This document shows positions 32,256 to 44,928 of a stretch of DNA of 64,000 bases, piece after piece. The translations under genes were made by a program, and so were the position numbers. Every line of letters begins with the position of its first letter. Position 1 is the stretch's first letter. This DNA comes from Antedon bifida (Eukaryota > Echinodermata > Crinoidea > Comatulida > Antedonidae): positions 18,646,161-18,710,160 of the forward strand of contig OY727093.1 of NCBI GenBank assembly GCA_963402885.1, given 5' to 3'. A model generated the notes under the pieces. It was not told where the DNA came from. It ran no database searches and saw nothing but the letters and a program-made list of their open reading frames with translations.

Positions 32256-33779
32256 TATCCATTTATGTATGTTCTTTCTGGTTTTTTTTACTGTAAAATA
32301 AATCAATATCGTATACCATTTTCTTATAATAGATCTCAGAAAAAAGATTTATTGCCGTTTTTGTAAACATATATATTCCAAAAATAGAAAGTACAAATTA
32401 AATAGAAATATGTTCTTATTGGTTGGGCTGATGTAAGCAACACGGTAACCTATAATTGGTCAGATAAAATGTTATTGCTGACGATCAGAAAACGTGTCTG
32501 TGCATTTCGTGTTTGTACATACTGTTAGACTATAATAGGTTCGCATACATCGTTACAAGATGACTTATTTAATTCATGGCATTCAAGTTATACATTTTCA
32601 ATATTTCTTTTCAAAAAATATAACGCAACGAATGCAAACGCAAAGCTACGCCAATTAATTGGCTTCTTGATGAATTAAATAAAAGTAAAGAGACGTATAC
32701 CTACGGAAAATACATACATTAAAATGATATATAAATTTGAAACGGTACAGATATACATTGTTCATTAGGTGGCTGATTGGTTGATTGGTTGGTTTGATAA
32801 GTGAAGAAAACATGGAAATATTGTAACAGCACTGAGCATAAAAAGCAGCAGCTAATGCATTATGTTTTAACTAACGTCGAGACTGTTGTCATGGGAGAAA
32901 ATCAGCAACAAATTAATTTGTTAGTAAAGAATATTAAACAGTATTCTACCAATACCAATTCCAATCACCTCATTTTCAATTTCATTACAATGTATTGAAG
33001 AACTATATGTGCATAGATACATAATATTAAGTCAATTGATTATTAATATTATAGGAAGCATTGTCATGTATGGTACCATTTATTTTCAATAACGTCCGTG
33101 AGCTGGACCAGCGAGAATGTTAGTGGAGAATGGCTTGGCAAAAATGAGGCGAAAGGAAAAATAATTAATTACAAAGTCACCATAATAGGCTGATATTATT
33201 ATAAGTATAAGTATAATAGTTGCATTATAATGTAATTGTATGTATGCAGCATTTTTTTAATTAGCTGTAGCCTACACCTGGTATCTACACTAATTAGCAT
33301 ATTGTGTTTCATATTTAATATATTGTATAGATAATATCCAATCTTGGTTGCAATTCAAAGCAGTACTGGCTACTAAGGTATTAAGTACTGTTATTTTATC
33401 AAATATTGACATAATTTCGCACATATGGGTATTGAATGTAATGCACATAGCCTGTCGCTAGTCTACACGCTTCAATTCACAGTTTTAAAATTATTTAATT
33501 CTAAAAATTATTTTAGAATTACTGTCGTTAGACAGTACCATTATGCTATTTTATGTTATTTCCTTTTCTTTACTGGTTGCAAAATGATAATTCACTCAAC
33601 AGTATTTTTTTTTTTCAATCTTTCTTTTATACATTGGAATACAAAAAAGCAGACATTACATCACACAGAGTAAAAATAGAAAAATTATACATAATCAATT
33701 CTCCTATATAAACACCTTCTTATGGAAATACAGTTGTGCACGTCAAGTCAGAATATAGAGTGATATAAATCTATGTTAC

Positions 33780-34290
33780 AGAAGATTATCCCAGGCACTC
33801 CACTCTTCCCATTCTTCGGCTCTATTATTAATTAAACATCTAAACTTTTTAATTGTAAAGTAATATTTTACAAAGCTTATGAGGCCGGTGTGTGAGAGGA
33901 GGCCCGAAAACTTACTCCTATATATAAAACTTTAGTTTTGACAAAAGTAAATTAATCCTATTAGATGGTTTATTACTAAAAAGCAGTTCACTTTCCGATA
34001 CATTATTATATGCAAATATCAAGATTTTGAGAACACCATTGACAAAAAAAATTGCTTATCCATCTACTGATATTACATTTACAGAATAAATGATAAACTG
34101 TTTCTCTTCTAATGTTACAAAAGGAGCAGTTATCTTCGTCGATGTGCTTAATAATCTTAAGGTAAACTTTAGTTGTGAGGATATTGTTGTTAAGTCTATA
34201 TTGGAACCATCGTAATTTTATGTTGTCGGTCACATTAAAAGTTGCAACATTAATTCCTTTCCATTCATGTTCCGAGAATTCAACATTTAC
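33780..34290 (-). mobile_element. LINE ORF2 C-terminal fragment (zf-RVT region)
   Basis: The frame at 34233-34006 reads LRWFQYRLNNNILTTKVYLK and then a CSFC..ETVYHLFCKC zinc-like motif typical of the end of LINE reverse transcriptases. Downstream sequence continues the LINE tail in other frames (FSGLLSHTGL, LINNRAEEWEEWSAWD) with at least two frame changes. It is 5' truncated and inactive. Confidence 0.75.
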
Positions 34291-34299
34291 ACTCTACAG

Positions 34300-37200
34300 T
34301 ATTAGGCCTACGTGTATTAATGCAGTATATTTTATTAGTCCCTCTTTTTATGAAAGATTTACTATGATGTCGGTCACATAGTATACAAATAACGACAATC
34401 AGCTAAATGCATGTGTACACTGGTAGGCCTATCCCGTGCCCACAATGAACCCTGAATAACAAATGGACTTTATTGTGGAAAAATAATTAATATTTAGATA
34501 ATTTAACCAAAACAGAGTCACCAGACGAAAAACTACACTTAAGTTTACAACAATGTCTTATTACAATCCAGATCCGAAGAAGTGCCTTGATTGTCGCGGT
34601 GTTTCTCGAGGTTCCCGACGCGCATTGCTCTATAGTCAACGCGCAGTTGGAAAATTCAGTTTAACTGCAAATCTTGACTATGTTTCAAACTCTATATTAT
34701 TAGTACTGTATCGTAAATAAAAGAATGATAAATGAATGAGCCATTTCTATATATTTCAAATTCTAAAGTAATAATATCTCTAAAAGAATGATGAATGAAT
34801 TAAAAAGATTATATAATCCATAGCTGACTCGGCATGCCTAATCTGTTGAACTCAACGAAGATTTTAAGTGTCACTTATCGACGAAGAGGACTTAAATCAA
34901 ATAACTCTGATTACCATAAAAACCCAATCTCATATAATTACTAATCATCTGTAACACGAGCTGCACGATTATAATTATGTTGTCAATACCTATAATTTCT
35001 TATCCGAATGATTTGATTAATTCAATTACAGTACCTTATTCTCATTATTATTACAACTATGGTGACGCTGTTTATTGGTTCCTTTGCCTAAAATCTCCAT
35101 GGAAATCTCAATAAAAAAACGAATTCATGAATAACCATGACAATAGCATAAAAAACGAAACAAAATTACATGAATACTGTAGTACAGCTGTTTGTTAGAA
35201 TATAACCATGACAATAGCATAGAAAACGAAACAAAATTACATGAATATTATAGTTTCTATACAGCAATATACCGCATTGTGTAAAATAATATTTCAATGG
35301 CGGTTGTCATTATTGTATTATTTGGCAATAATGTATAATTCATATTAGTAATTATTATTATTTATTTATTTTCATATAACAGGAAAATTCGTAACGTGTA
35401 TAAAGCCGGTTTGAAACATTTATATTCAGACTTTAAAATCGTTTTGTGTTCGCCTTTTGGTAAGCCCAGTCCCATCGAAAGGGTCTAACATGTGTATTAT
35501 TTTATTGTTTGTGTTGTTCGCGAAATCCGGCTTCAATTGAACTGAATGAAGGGCATAGTGACATAGAACTATGATGTACAGCCGGGGTTTGCAGGGAATT
35601 ATCCAGCATTACAAATGTGAGGTTAGGAGTAGGCCTATTCAATTCAGTAAAACTTTATTATCCCAAACTCCGGGATTCATTTGGTTGTGGTACAAAGATT
35701 CATAAAACGTTTTAAAAGCACAGCATCATCTTCTTATTTTTATGGTATGCGAGACATTCTATTTAGAAAAACAGAAAATGAAATAGAGAAATAATGGCAG
35801 AAAAATGTTGCCTTTCTCCCTCTGCTGCATGCAGGGTATTGATATATGTCTACTACGAGAACTGATGCACGATCTGGTGGTGAGGTGTTGAGAATATCAA
35901 ATACACTAGAGCCCAGGTTGCCCAGTTGCGGATTACCACAGTTGTAGTCCAGAAGGGGCGTATATGCCATGCCGAACAACTTTCGAACACTCAAATATGA
36001 CTGGGGCAATATCATAATTGAACAATGCATTAAACCTACCTTTGTTTTTATATTGATGGCTATGTCGTATAACGATATTATAATCAGATAATCCAAAGTG
36101 GCAAGTTAAGCATCAAGAGAAGACAAATTTCCCATTAACATTTCCTTACAACTTTGCCTCAGTAGGCCTATACTGATTGGAACAGGAAGATGGTTGGCCT
36201 ACTAAATGTGTATATACCAATATCAAAATAAATATTTATCAATCTGCAATTTTTCGCTATTCAGATATTGCCAATGTCTGAAATATCCTTTCGAAGGTTA
36301 TTCGTACTTTAAAAAAACATTTGAGTGCGCTAACTGCTGTCGTCGTCCGTGGCATATGACAGAAACATCAACACTGAGCAGACGATTTGACAAGCAGGCG
36401 GTAAAACGACCCTTGAGTACGTCATGGTATTATAACCAATGAGTCTCACCTCGCTTGTAGTAGCAATCGAACAATCAAATTGGAAAAGTAATTAGTTGGC
36501 ATATTTTGTTGAATGTGAATTGTTGACTATTGTTTGTATTGTCATCATCATTATTGTGCCAATACTAATATAATATTAATATATTATTAATTTATGCAGA
36601 TTGACAATGTTTAGACAAGGTATAAATAGTTAATGAAATCAAACGCAGTTTATGATTTTAGTATTACTCAGTCTTCAGATATGTTTTCTATTCCGTCAAT
36701 CTAAGCAGATTGCGTATAGGCCTATCTTATTTTCAGGATTTAAGAAACAATAATAATATAATATATTTTATATCATACAAAAAGATAGTTTTGTGCAATT
36801 CTTATGTTTTGGCTATTTTTAATTTAAAACAATGTCCTGCTTCTTTTTAGTCTGCCACGACCAAAACATTTCATTTATAATATATTATATTGAATTTGTT
36901 TTGAATCAGTAAACATTTCATCAATATTTTTTATAAAATTGAAAAAAAAAATGGAGCAGAATTTACAACCGCCAAGAGATACAAACTGTGCGCGTGAAAT
37001 AAGCGCTTAATCGTAGGTGAAAATATCGATTTCATCAGCATAATAATCATCATCATTCACATCATAGAAAGATGTATGGGCGATGTTGCAAGAAATTATT
37101 AAAAAAATGTTAGCAATATCATAATGGGTAAATTCTGTACTCTATTTTGTTCCTTTTATGATAGATCTAATGATAATCGAACCACCTTCACCAATATCGT

Positions 37201-37358
37201 TATTAATAACATATTTGGTGTATGCTGCATTAGACTACTCTAACTCTAAACTAATTCATTTATCCATGATTTAATATCTTGTTTTACTTGACTCAATGTT
37301 GGGATAAAAGGAAAAAACAAAAGCACAGTGTTTAATCAAATAACATGGTGATGTTTGT
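34300..37358. other. Non-coding AT-rich stretch
   Basis: No convincing gene. A 71-bp-period partial duplication (35131 and 35202, ATAACCATGACAATAGCAT) is visible. A minus-strand 118-codon frame at 35740-36096 has an AATAAA word 3' of it near 35656, but no family match that I recognise. Confidence 0.5.
36255..36442 (+). CDS. Candidate terminal exon of an unrecognised gene (weak)
   Basis: After an acceptor-like CTATTCAG a plus-strand frame reads YCQCLKYPFEGYSY, then FKKTFECANCCRRPWHMTE, then a basic tail KRPLSTSWYYNQ and a stop. The cysteine-rich, basic composition looks more coding than the surrounding AT-rich DNA. I know no family for it and see no neighbouring exons. It could be a chance frame. 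Confidence 0.2.
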
Positions 37359-37489
37359 AAAGCTCTGTCTTCACTATCCAACTAGTTTACAAAAAAGTGT
37401 GATGTGCTCAAATATGGTAATGATATCGTGTCCATGGGCACATCACATTTTTTATAACATAAATTGTTGATAGTGTAGACAGAGCTTTA
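37358..37489. mobile_element. Small MITE with TA target duplication
   Basis: Inverted ends AAGCTCTGTCT (37360) and AGACAGAGCTT (to 37487) continue with CACTATC/GATAGTG and GTGATGTGC/GCACATCAC pairings. TA flanks both ends, as in Tc1/mariner-type MITEs. About 128 bp, no coding capacity. Confidence 0.65.
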
Positions 37490-38398
37490 GAACCACAACA
37501 TTAATTGACAGACACAGAAAGGAACCTTTATCATTTTTATGTTAAATTAAAGTTATTTTACAATAACACTAATGATGAAATAATTGTACATTATTCCTGT
37601 TTTATTTATGCAGTATTTTGTCAGTATTGTTATTACTTTATGATAATAATAATAAAGGCATCATCACACATCACACACCATCACACTTGTTTTTTTTATC
37701 CCCTTTTCTCATTTCAACGTTAACGCAAGGTTCATCACTAGCGTAGGAAAACAACGAGGCACAAACTTTTTTTTTACGTATTATATTCAAATTAATACTT
37801 CCATTTTAGTAATGTTGGTAAGCATCTCTTCTCTATAGTGCATATCAAAGCAATGACTTTAAGCCTAGGATAAAATAGAGAGATGTTTTATTAACCCAAA
37901 AATGGAGGCGGGCTACCAATTCCTCAACTTATCAAAAGACTAAGATATTAATGACTTAAACTTAAACAAAATTATGCCAAGGTATTTTTATAGTGTTTTA
38001 AAGTTTAAATGTTTGGCACCATTTTTGTCCTTTGTTGTTTTTTATCCCAGCTCATTAAATTATGCTACAGTTTAAAATTGTGCGTACGTATACCAAATTT
38101 AATATTCTTTATAAAAAAAATAATTAATATTATGAATTGCGTGATTTAGCAATATTGACAAAAAAAGTTAACCTAAACAAAATATATTCTCGTCATTTAT
38201 GTAAAAGTTTATCCTATTGTTTACCATTGTGCTCACGTATATACAAAATTTGATTCTTGTAAAAATAATGAATAATTAATATTATGAATTAATTATGAAT
38301 AACTTGATACAGTTTGTGAGTGCCTCTACACATCTTGGTTATCGTTATAATTTTAGGTGATTGACTTCCCATGCGTACACAGTTGTATGGTTATTAAA

Positions 38399-38710
38399 GT
38401 TTCGCTGCTTTTAGGGCCCTTTTACACTAGGGCGATAACGATCATCGACGATAAATAAGATAAATATACATTTTTCTTGCATAAAACAAAAGAAATTAGA
38501 ACAGTTTTCGTTCTAGAACTATAGGATAATAATTTATGCTGTATTTGATAAAGATAATATTTTTAAAAATCCAATCATATGACGTCATGATCAATAAAAA
38601 CAATAAAATCGTTGTATTGTCACGATATTACTGCTCTTAACTAATCATGACGTCATTTGATTGGACGTGTGGAAATATTATTGTTTTTTATCCTATACCA
38701 TTCCCAAATG
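38399..38710. repeat. Interrupted inverted repeat with two TGACGTCA words
   Basis: 38570-38591 and 38644-38665 are inverted copies of a 22-bp segment (TCCAATCA..ATGACGTCATGAT), each containing a perfect CRE palindrome. The block may be a degraded MITE. Non-coding sequence surrounds it. Confidence 0.5.
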
Positions 38711-39370
38711 GGAAAATGAAATTGGTATTGAAGATACTAATTTGTTTGATATTTGGTCATGAAAAGTAAAAAATTAGAAAAATAAAAAAATATTCACAAA
38801 TTACATGGAATATTTTTTTTAAGTGTGTTATGTGAATAATACCAGGGTATGAAAACATGTTTTTCAAAATTTAAGTTAGGTTATGTAGTTTTAATTAGGC
38901 CTCTGGATTGTATAACAATGCATCTTATCTTAAACCTTAAACTGTAATTTAAGGCAAAAAAATACGGTAGTCAAATTGTCTGTTGTTAGACAATGGGGTT
39001 TTGGTTAAATATAACTGTTTAGGCCTATTTCGTTTTTTTATAAAAACACTGCAAAATTCAAAGTCTGATTTTATAAATCTTTTTCAATTTCGATTGCAAA
39101 GAAAGTTTATTTATCAAGAGGCGTATAAAATGTTTTAAATGGATACGGTCACGGGACTTTTGAGGGTTTGTTGCCAGTTGTTGACGTGTTGACGGCTGGC
39201 AATTTGTATAGAGCGCGGCGCTATACACAGTACTCCTTTTGTCATCAAAACTCAAAATGACATGACACCAAAGAACTTATAAGTTCTTTGCATGACACCC
39301 GTCAGGAACAGTCTGTGCGTGCGACGTGGGCTGCTTGGATATAATGATGTACATAAAACAAAATGAATGG

Positions 39371-39735
39371 TAGCCTAGGCCTACATAAAATTTTAAAGGT
39401 AAACCTAATGGGGAAGCGTATTATATATGAATAAGCCTGGCTGTACTTTACTAGGCTAGAAGCTAGCCTTAGTAGGTAGGCTAGACTACTAGGCCAAGCC
39501 TAGTAGTAGTAGCTAGTAGGGCCTAGTTAGGCCCTACTACTAGAGTACGCCTAGGCCCTAGGCAGCAGCAGCTAGGAGGCTAGCCTACTACTACTAGGCC
39601 TAGGCTAGTTAGGGCTAGGCCTAGCTTGCCTAAGTCCTAGGCTAGGCCTAACAGGCTAGTGTAGTAGGCTAGTACGTAGACTAGGCCTAGGGTAGGCCTA
39701 GTAACTAGTAGGCTTAGGCGTAGTTTAAATTGGAT
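39371..39735. repeat. TAGGCC/CTAGGC-rich low-complexity block
   Basis: A dense irregular run of AGGCCTAG, CTAGGCC and TAGTAG words covers about 360 bp. It is a local expansion of the TAGGCCTA word that is scattered through the whole window. Confidence 0.85.
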
Positions 39736-39806
39736 CAAATTAGGGATCTGTAATTGTAAGGCTAAGCCTGATAGATATTAATAATGGTCGTGGCTACTAA
39801 TAAAAA

Positions 39807-40199
39807 ATACGGTACTGTATCCATACTTCTAAAAACTAAAAAGGTACGGTAATTATAGAGGACGCTTCCGTTTGCTAAAGGTATGGTAAAATTGCATTCC
39901 TAAAACTTGTACCTTAAAATATAGCCTAAAACTCATTCCTAAATATAAAACTCGTTCCTACTAAATATTAAAACTTGTTCCTAAATATTAAAAACCTAAC
40001 CCTCTAAATAATCTCTCTTAAATTAAAAAAAAAAACCCAAAAAACGTCAAGTAGAGAATCAAACCTCCAACCAAGCCCACTAAGCCACACAGCTGGCTTG
40101 CTGGAAACCATTGCCATAACCTATTAATATCTATCGTACATAGCACCCTCTATAATTACCGTACCTTTAGTTTTTAGAAGTATGGCTTTGGTACCGTAT
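39807..40199. mobile_element. MITE-like element with ~50-bp inverted ends
   Basis: The left end runs ATACGGTAC, CCATACTTCTAAAAACTAAA, GGTACGGTAATTATAGAGG. The right end is its near-perfect inverse, finishing GTACCGTAT at 40199. The 393-bp element holds a short internal repeat of AAAACTTGTTCCTAAAT. A target duplication is not clear. Confidence 0.7.
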
Positions 40200-40258
40200 C
40201 TTTAGCCATTACAATTAATAATAGAGGCCTCTTTCTCATACATATTGTTGGGTGTCGG

Positions 40259-41237
40259 ATGAAATCGGTCGCGCTTCAAATCAGTCGCGATAAAATCAAC
40301 ATCTGGAGCGCCACTAGATGCGCTTTTTATCTGCCGCGTTTTATTTTGCTCACGCTAATTTGTATGGGGCGAACTAGGCCTAGATAAGATACACGTCGCC
40401 GTTGCTAGGTGTTTTTAATGAAAACGCTCATTATGTTTAGTTAATTTTGAATATAGAAATTCTAATATAATGATACTACTGTATTGACATTTTTTAAACC
40501 TTGATCGTTATTATTTTTTAAGAACAGTAAATATAAATGTTATCTACTATTTTATTATAATTTGTATTTTCATTTTATCTTACTTACAGGTTTCAATGAA
40601 TTGTGTTCTTTTAGAAAATCGTTTTAAAAATGTTTTTTGTTTTATTGTGCAAGTTTTTAAAAGATTGGCATGCCACTGTTTTAAAGTTTTGAAAATGTTA
40701 ATTTAAATAGTTAAACAAGTAGACGCGCCTATTGCGTATTTTTTAATCAGTGCAGTTAATTACGAAACTCGTTCAATGCAATAAAGGAAGATGATGCATG
40801 GTGATATTCGCATTCCGCCACTCTGATATGAGCATGGTTTTAGGATGATAATAAAATATGTATAATATGCCGTTCAATCAATCTACCGGGCCTACAGTAG
40901 GCCTATATGAATGATATACAATGATGTGAGAATAATAATGGATGGATAATAAAGGTGGACATGATTCTCAAAGAGGTAATCTGCAATATCGGCGTAGGCC
41001 TATGTATGTGAGACACATTAATTATTATTATTAATGAAGAAATAAAAGATATTCAAATTATAAACTATGGTATCTACGTTAGTTATATATCGTTTCACAA
41101 AAACATGTGCAGGAGGCCTATAATAGACTATTTGATTTTTTATCAAAAATGATTGGCGTGCCATACAAAATGCCGGAGGTTGATTTTATTGCGACCAAAA
41201 TTAGACACGACCGATTTCAAACACAACCGATTTCATC
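40259..41237. mobile_element. Possible ~1-kb element with diverged inverted ends
   Basis: 40259-40303 (ATGAAATCGGTCGCG.., GCGATAAAATCAAC) and 41179-41237 (GTTGATTTTATTGCGACC.., ACCGATTTCATC) are imperfect inverted copies about 1 kb apart. The interior is non-coding. Confidence 0.45.
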
Positions 41238-42384
41238 GTAAACCTCTCGTGGTAGGCTACTAAATGCAGGCCTAGTTACTGCAGCTCAGATGAATCAGAC
41301 GAGAAGCAGATAATTCCAGTCATTAACAGTGCAGATCCTGGGGGACGAAGGGGTCATATCCACTCCACCTATTTTTTAGTCCCCCTCACTTTTTGATGGA
41401 AAACGGCAGAATTTGTGGCACTACTGATGTTTTGCACCATACCGTTATATCTTCAATTTCTCACCTAATTGTCTTTTTTCGCACACGACGAAATGTTCGC
41501 CATCTTATTTAACAATTAATTGCCAGAATGTATGTTTCATTTTCCCCCAAAAAATGTACAAACCATACAGGGCAATGTTATAAAATCTGTTTCGACAAAA
41601 TATTTTTTTTCTAGTTTTGGAAGGCAAGAACTGTTTCCAGCTAGCGTAATAGAGGTTAAATTAATATTTTATTCCTTGTTCCATCCGTTACACTCCATCA
41701 ATTCAAATCTTACAATAGTTATTCTTTTCATGTTGCGCTGTGAGACTCCAGTAAGAGCGCATTATTATTTTATTAGGAATTTTGATATGTTTTATTATAG
41801 CCTATCAAAGAATATCTCAGTCACTATAGGCCTATATCAATCAATGCCTTCAATAATTCACTAACAAAAAAAATCATTTTCTATAACTTTTTAATAACAA
41901 TGTTTGCCACAGCTATGATTAGATGATATTAGATGTAAAAAATCAAATTCCCAAAAGTTTATGTCGCAAAAGTTCCTGGTTTTACAGTACCTTTACCTTT
42001 TTTGTTAGCCAGTGGCCATATTCAACATTCACAGTCACACTTAGGCTAAGAGAAATACTTTACAATTAAAGGGAAATACTATATAAATATTTATTTACTT
42101 TTAAGGTAAAGGGAAATACTTTTTATGGGTAATATCTAACTTAAGTGTGATTGGTGAATACAGCCAGAGGTCCAAGACCTACCGTAGCCCTAACTGTTTA
42201 TCAGACAACCAGGTCCATAACAAAATATCAAACTGAACTTGGACCTACCTTGGATCGTACTGATGTTCACACAAACATAAACAATTTTATAATTCACATT
42301 CCATTCTGAACCAACCATGCTGCACTCACATGTTTAGTCAGTACAGAATGTTATACTCATTTATTGGTAGTATTTAGATTTGTT
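41238..42384. other. Non-coding region upstream of the NXPE gene
   Basis: AT-rich. The 114-codon frame at 41520-41864 has no recognisable features and low-complexity composition. I do not call it a gene. Confidence 0.5.
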
Positions 42385-42618
42385 TGCGCTGTGTGTTGCA
42401 CATTGGACTCTACTGATCGTGAGATCATCGGTTCGAAACGCTCATCGCATTGCTTGTATCCTTTAGGATAAGACACTTTACTTAAGCCTGTACGTTTGCC
42501 TGCCTCTCTCCCCAGATGTACAAATGGGAACCTGGTAAGGTCAATACACATCTTTGTGCTGATTACTAGCTGCATTATTGGAGTATGTTTCCAATCCAAG
42601 ATATTATTATTATTAATA
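42385..42618 (+). mobile_element. tRNA-derived SINE with ATT-repeat tail
   Basis: The head reads TGCGCTGTGTGTTGCACATT, then GGACTCTACTGATCGTGAG, then a B box GGTTCGAAACG. The body contains ATTGCTTGTATCC and GGATAAGACACTTTAC, close to the conserved core (CCTTGGGCAAGACACTT) of V-type SINEs. It ends in ATTATTATTATTAATAA. It lies ~80 bp upstream of the NXPE start codon and could contribute to its 5' region. Confidence 0.7.
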
Positions 42619-42694
42619 ACTTAAATGATTTTAAGTTTTCAGTAAAGCCATGAGCAAATAAACTGTGGGATGTTGATAGTGGCACACCAGCACA

Positions 42695-42901
42695 ATGAGT
42701 AGGCATACAACCACAAGAAAAAGGCAAACCACTGCAATGCCACTAAGACATCAGTTTTGCTATCACTGTACACTGTGTATGGAGTTCTCATTCTACATTC
42801 TGGTTGTCTTGTCTGTGTGTAGTACCATCTATCTATATTTTTTCTTTAATGGTCCAACAGTTTTGTACCAACAACAGAGGACAAACATCGATTCTGTTCA
42901 G
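42695..42901 (+). CDS. NXPE-family protein, exon 1 (cytoplasmic tail and membrane anchor)
   Basis: 69 codons, phase 0 at the donor GTAATT. A basic N-terminus (MSRHTTTRKRQ) is followed by a single hydrophobic segment at residues ~30-51, giving a type II membrane anchor as in NXPE proteins. A second ATG lies at residue 15 and could be the real start. An acceptor-like TTTTCAG at about 42643 hints at a non-coding upstream exon. Confidence 0.82.
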
Positions 42902-42925
42902 GTAATTGAAAACATGTTTTTATAA

Positions 42926-43215
42926 GCTCTTTTCACACAAACATTCAAAATATGTAAAATTGGCATCTTCTCATACAGTAAAGCTTGCAAATAATTTACT
43001 GGATAATCTCAACTTTGACCTTTATTTTAAACATGCATTATAAATAGAGTAGAACTCTTTCACACTGATCAGGCTTAAAACCAAAATGGTAATAAATACC
43101 ACAACAGGTTATGTCTGACCAGAAGCTGGCATTTTAAGTGTTTTACCATTTTGTTCATACAGAAGCTGCTGAATTTAAGTGATATAATTACATCTCTGTG
43201 TGAAAGAGACTTTAA
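42926..43215. repeat. Possible MITE in NXPE intron 1
   Basis: AGCTCTTTTCACAC at the left and GTGTGAAAGAGACTTT at the right form a short imperfect inverted pair about 290 bp apart. A related CTCTTTCACAC word lies in the middle. Non-coding. Confidence 0.4.
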
Positions 43216-43366
43216 AATTATGAATGTTATTTAAAGTATGTAATTAAGTAAATTAAATTGTAAAAGTAAGGCTCTGAGGCTTAAAATAAAGAAATTATAA
43301 TGTGTAAACCTTATTTTCTACAGTAGTATCCAAATGTTGTGTATGAATTTTAATCTTTTCTTATAG

Positions 43367-43942
43367 GTATTACCTATGACCTTTGAGGTAGATAGGGTCA
43401 ACATACTACCAGATGAGGTCACTGATGATTACACGCAACTGTATTGCCCACCGAGTTTTCGACCACGACAAACACTCAACACAATCCCCAACAGACATAA
43501 TCATGACGGGACTTTAGAAAATGCAACAAGTCATCTGACATCCACTGTTACTATTTCCAACCTGAATTCTGAAAGGACGTACAATTTATGCGATGAAATC
43601 ATTATTAAAATTGAAGCTCGGAACTTGTATGGTCAGCGTAAAAAGTATGGTGGAGATTACTTTCGTGCAAATATGTATTCATTTTCAAACGCTGCAGCTG
43701 TAAGTCAAAATGGTGATATAGTTGATAATCAGGATGGTACATATACTGCATATTTTACAGCATGGTGGCCTGGTTCGGTAATAGTTCAGGTTGTTTTGGT
43801 TCATTCAAGTGAGGTGGTACAAATTATTAAAGATGTACGTGAACGACATCCACAACGGTTTGTTTATTTTGGAATGTTTGCTTCATCTGACTTTGAAATC
43901 CATGAAGTAACACGTTGCCATGTACGCATTGAAGCTGAGAAG
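43367..43942 (+). CDS. NXPE-family protein, exon 2 (filamin-like Ig domain)
   Basis: 192 codons, phase 0 at both ends, with acceptor CTTATAG and donor GTTAGT. Residues ~70-261 carry STVTISNLN, an RNLYGQRKKYGGDYFRA segment, then DNQDGTYTAYFTAWWPGSV. These are the sequence signature of the filamin-type Ig domain in NXPE and neurexophilin proteins. The open frame begins at 43376, but splicing adds three codons. Confidence 0.9.
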
Positions 43943-44414
43943 GTTAGTTAGTTCATTCATTTAATCAAAATGTATATAAAAAATGTATCTATATATTTGT
44001 TGAAATTGAGAGTTATTGTACCCTAAATGTTGTCAGAGTTTAGTATGCACACAATGGTGACATTGTAAGATGCGGTCAAACAGAAAGCAGGCAATCGTTT
44101 GCGGTCAACCAGAAAGCATACAATTTGTGAACCTCATGTCTATTATGTTAAGATGAGATATGTAAAGGGTGTGATGTGTGCTGATTAGTCAGACTATATA
44201 ATGACATATTCTCTTGACTACACAACTGTACCTAATACCAATATTCAGACATCAATTGAACAAACAATTGATTTTTAAAATTTAAAATATTTAGGAGCTT
44301 CCAAAATTTTCCTACAATAATTTGCATTTGATGCTGAAAGATTTATGGTATGTTTTTAAATTGTTTTATTACAAATTGAATTGATTAAAATCATAAATCA
44401 GTTGTTATTTTTAG

Positions 44415-44584
44415 GTGTGCAATTTCACTGATATTAAAACTGGTTCACCATGGTTCTGTGTAGCACCATCAAATCCAGTGTTGACATGCTCTGACTGGAA
44501 AATGCACACAACTAATAGTACTATGGCTAAGCAGCTAGCAGACAGTCTAGTCACAAAACATCAAGCTAAACTATTTAGATTACA
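44415..44584 (+). CDS. NXPE-family protein, exon 3
   Basis: 170 bp with TTTTTAG acceptor and GTAAGT donor, entering in phase 0 and leaving two bases. It encodes GSPWFCVAPSNPVLTCSDWK, matching the STWFCGSPADPDLTCSDWTM type of segment conserved in NXPE proteins. It was found by translating between exons 2 and 5. Confidence 0.88.
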
Positions 44585-44928
44585 GTAAGTTTATTTTTCA
44601 ACATTATTTGATTAGCTCCTTTACAGTAGTTACAATTATATATCAAATATCTACTTGCAACAATTGTACTGTAACTTTGAAACAGTCTTAATATAGTTGT
44701 GTCATTATTCACTGTGCACATGTGGGGATATTGAGACATGTTTCCTCACTCCCCACCTCAACACACTTTATTGGTTAGGTGAAGGTTACGAATAGCGACA
44801 CATGATTACACAGGTTAACAAAAGTGTACAGTACCTTATAAGAAAACAAGGTTTGAAATTATTAAATCAATCATACTTAACTACCACTATGATATTTCTC
44901 GAAATTATTCATGTTTTAAATTTTTCAG

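Noticed and set aside
35740-36096. 118-codon minus-strand frame with a nearby AATAAA
   Set aside because: No recognisable domain, no splice context and AT-rich composition. Not enough to call a gene.
41520-41864. 114-codon plus-strand frame
   Set aside because: Low-complexity Phe/Ser-rich translation in AT-rich DNA with no family resemblance.
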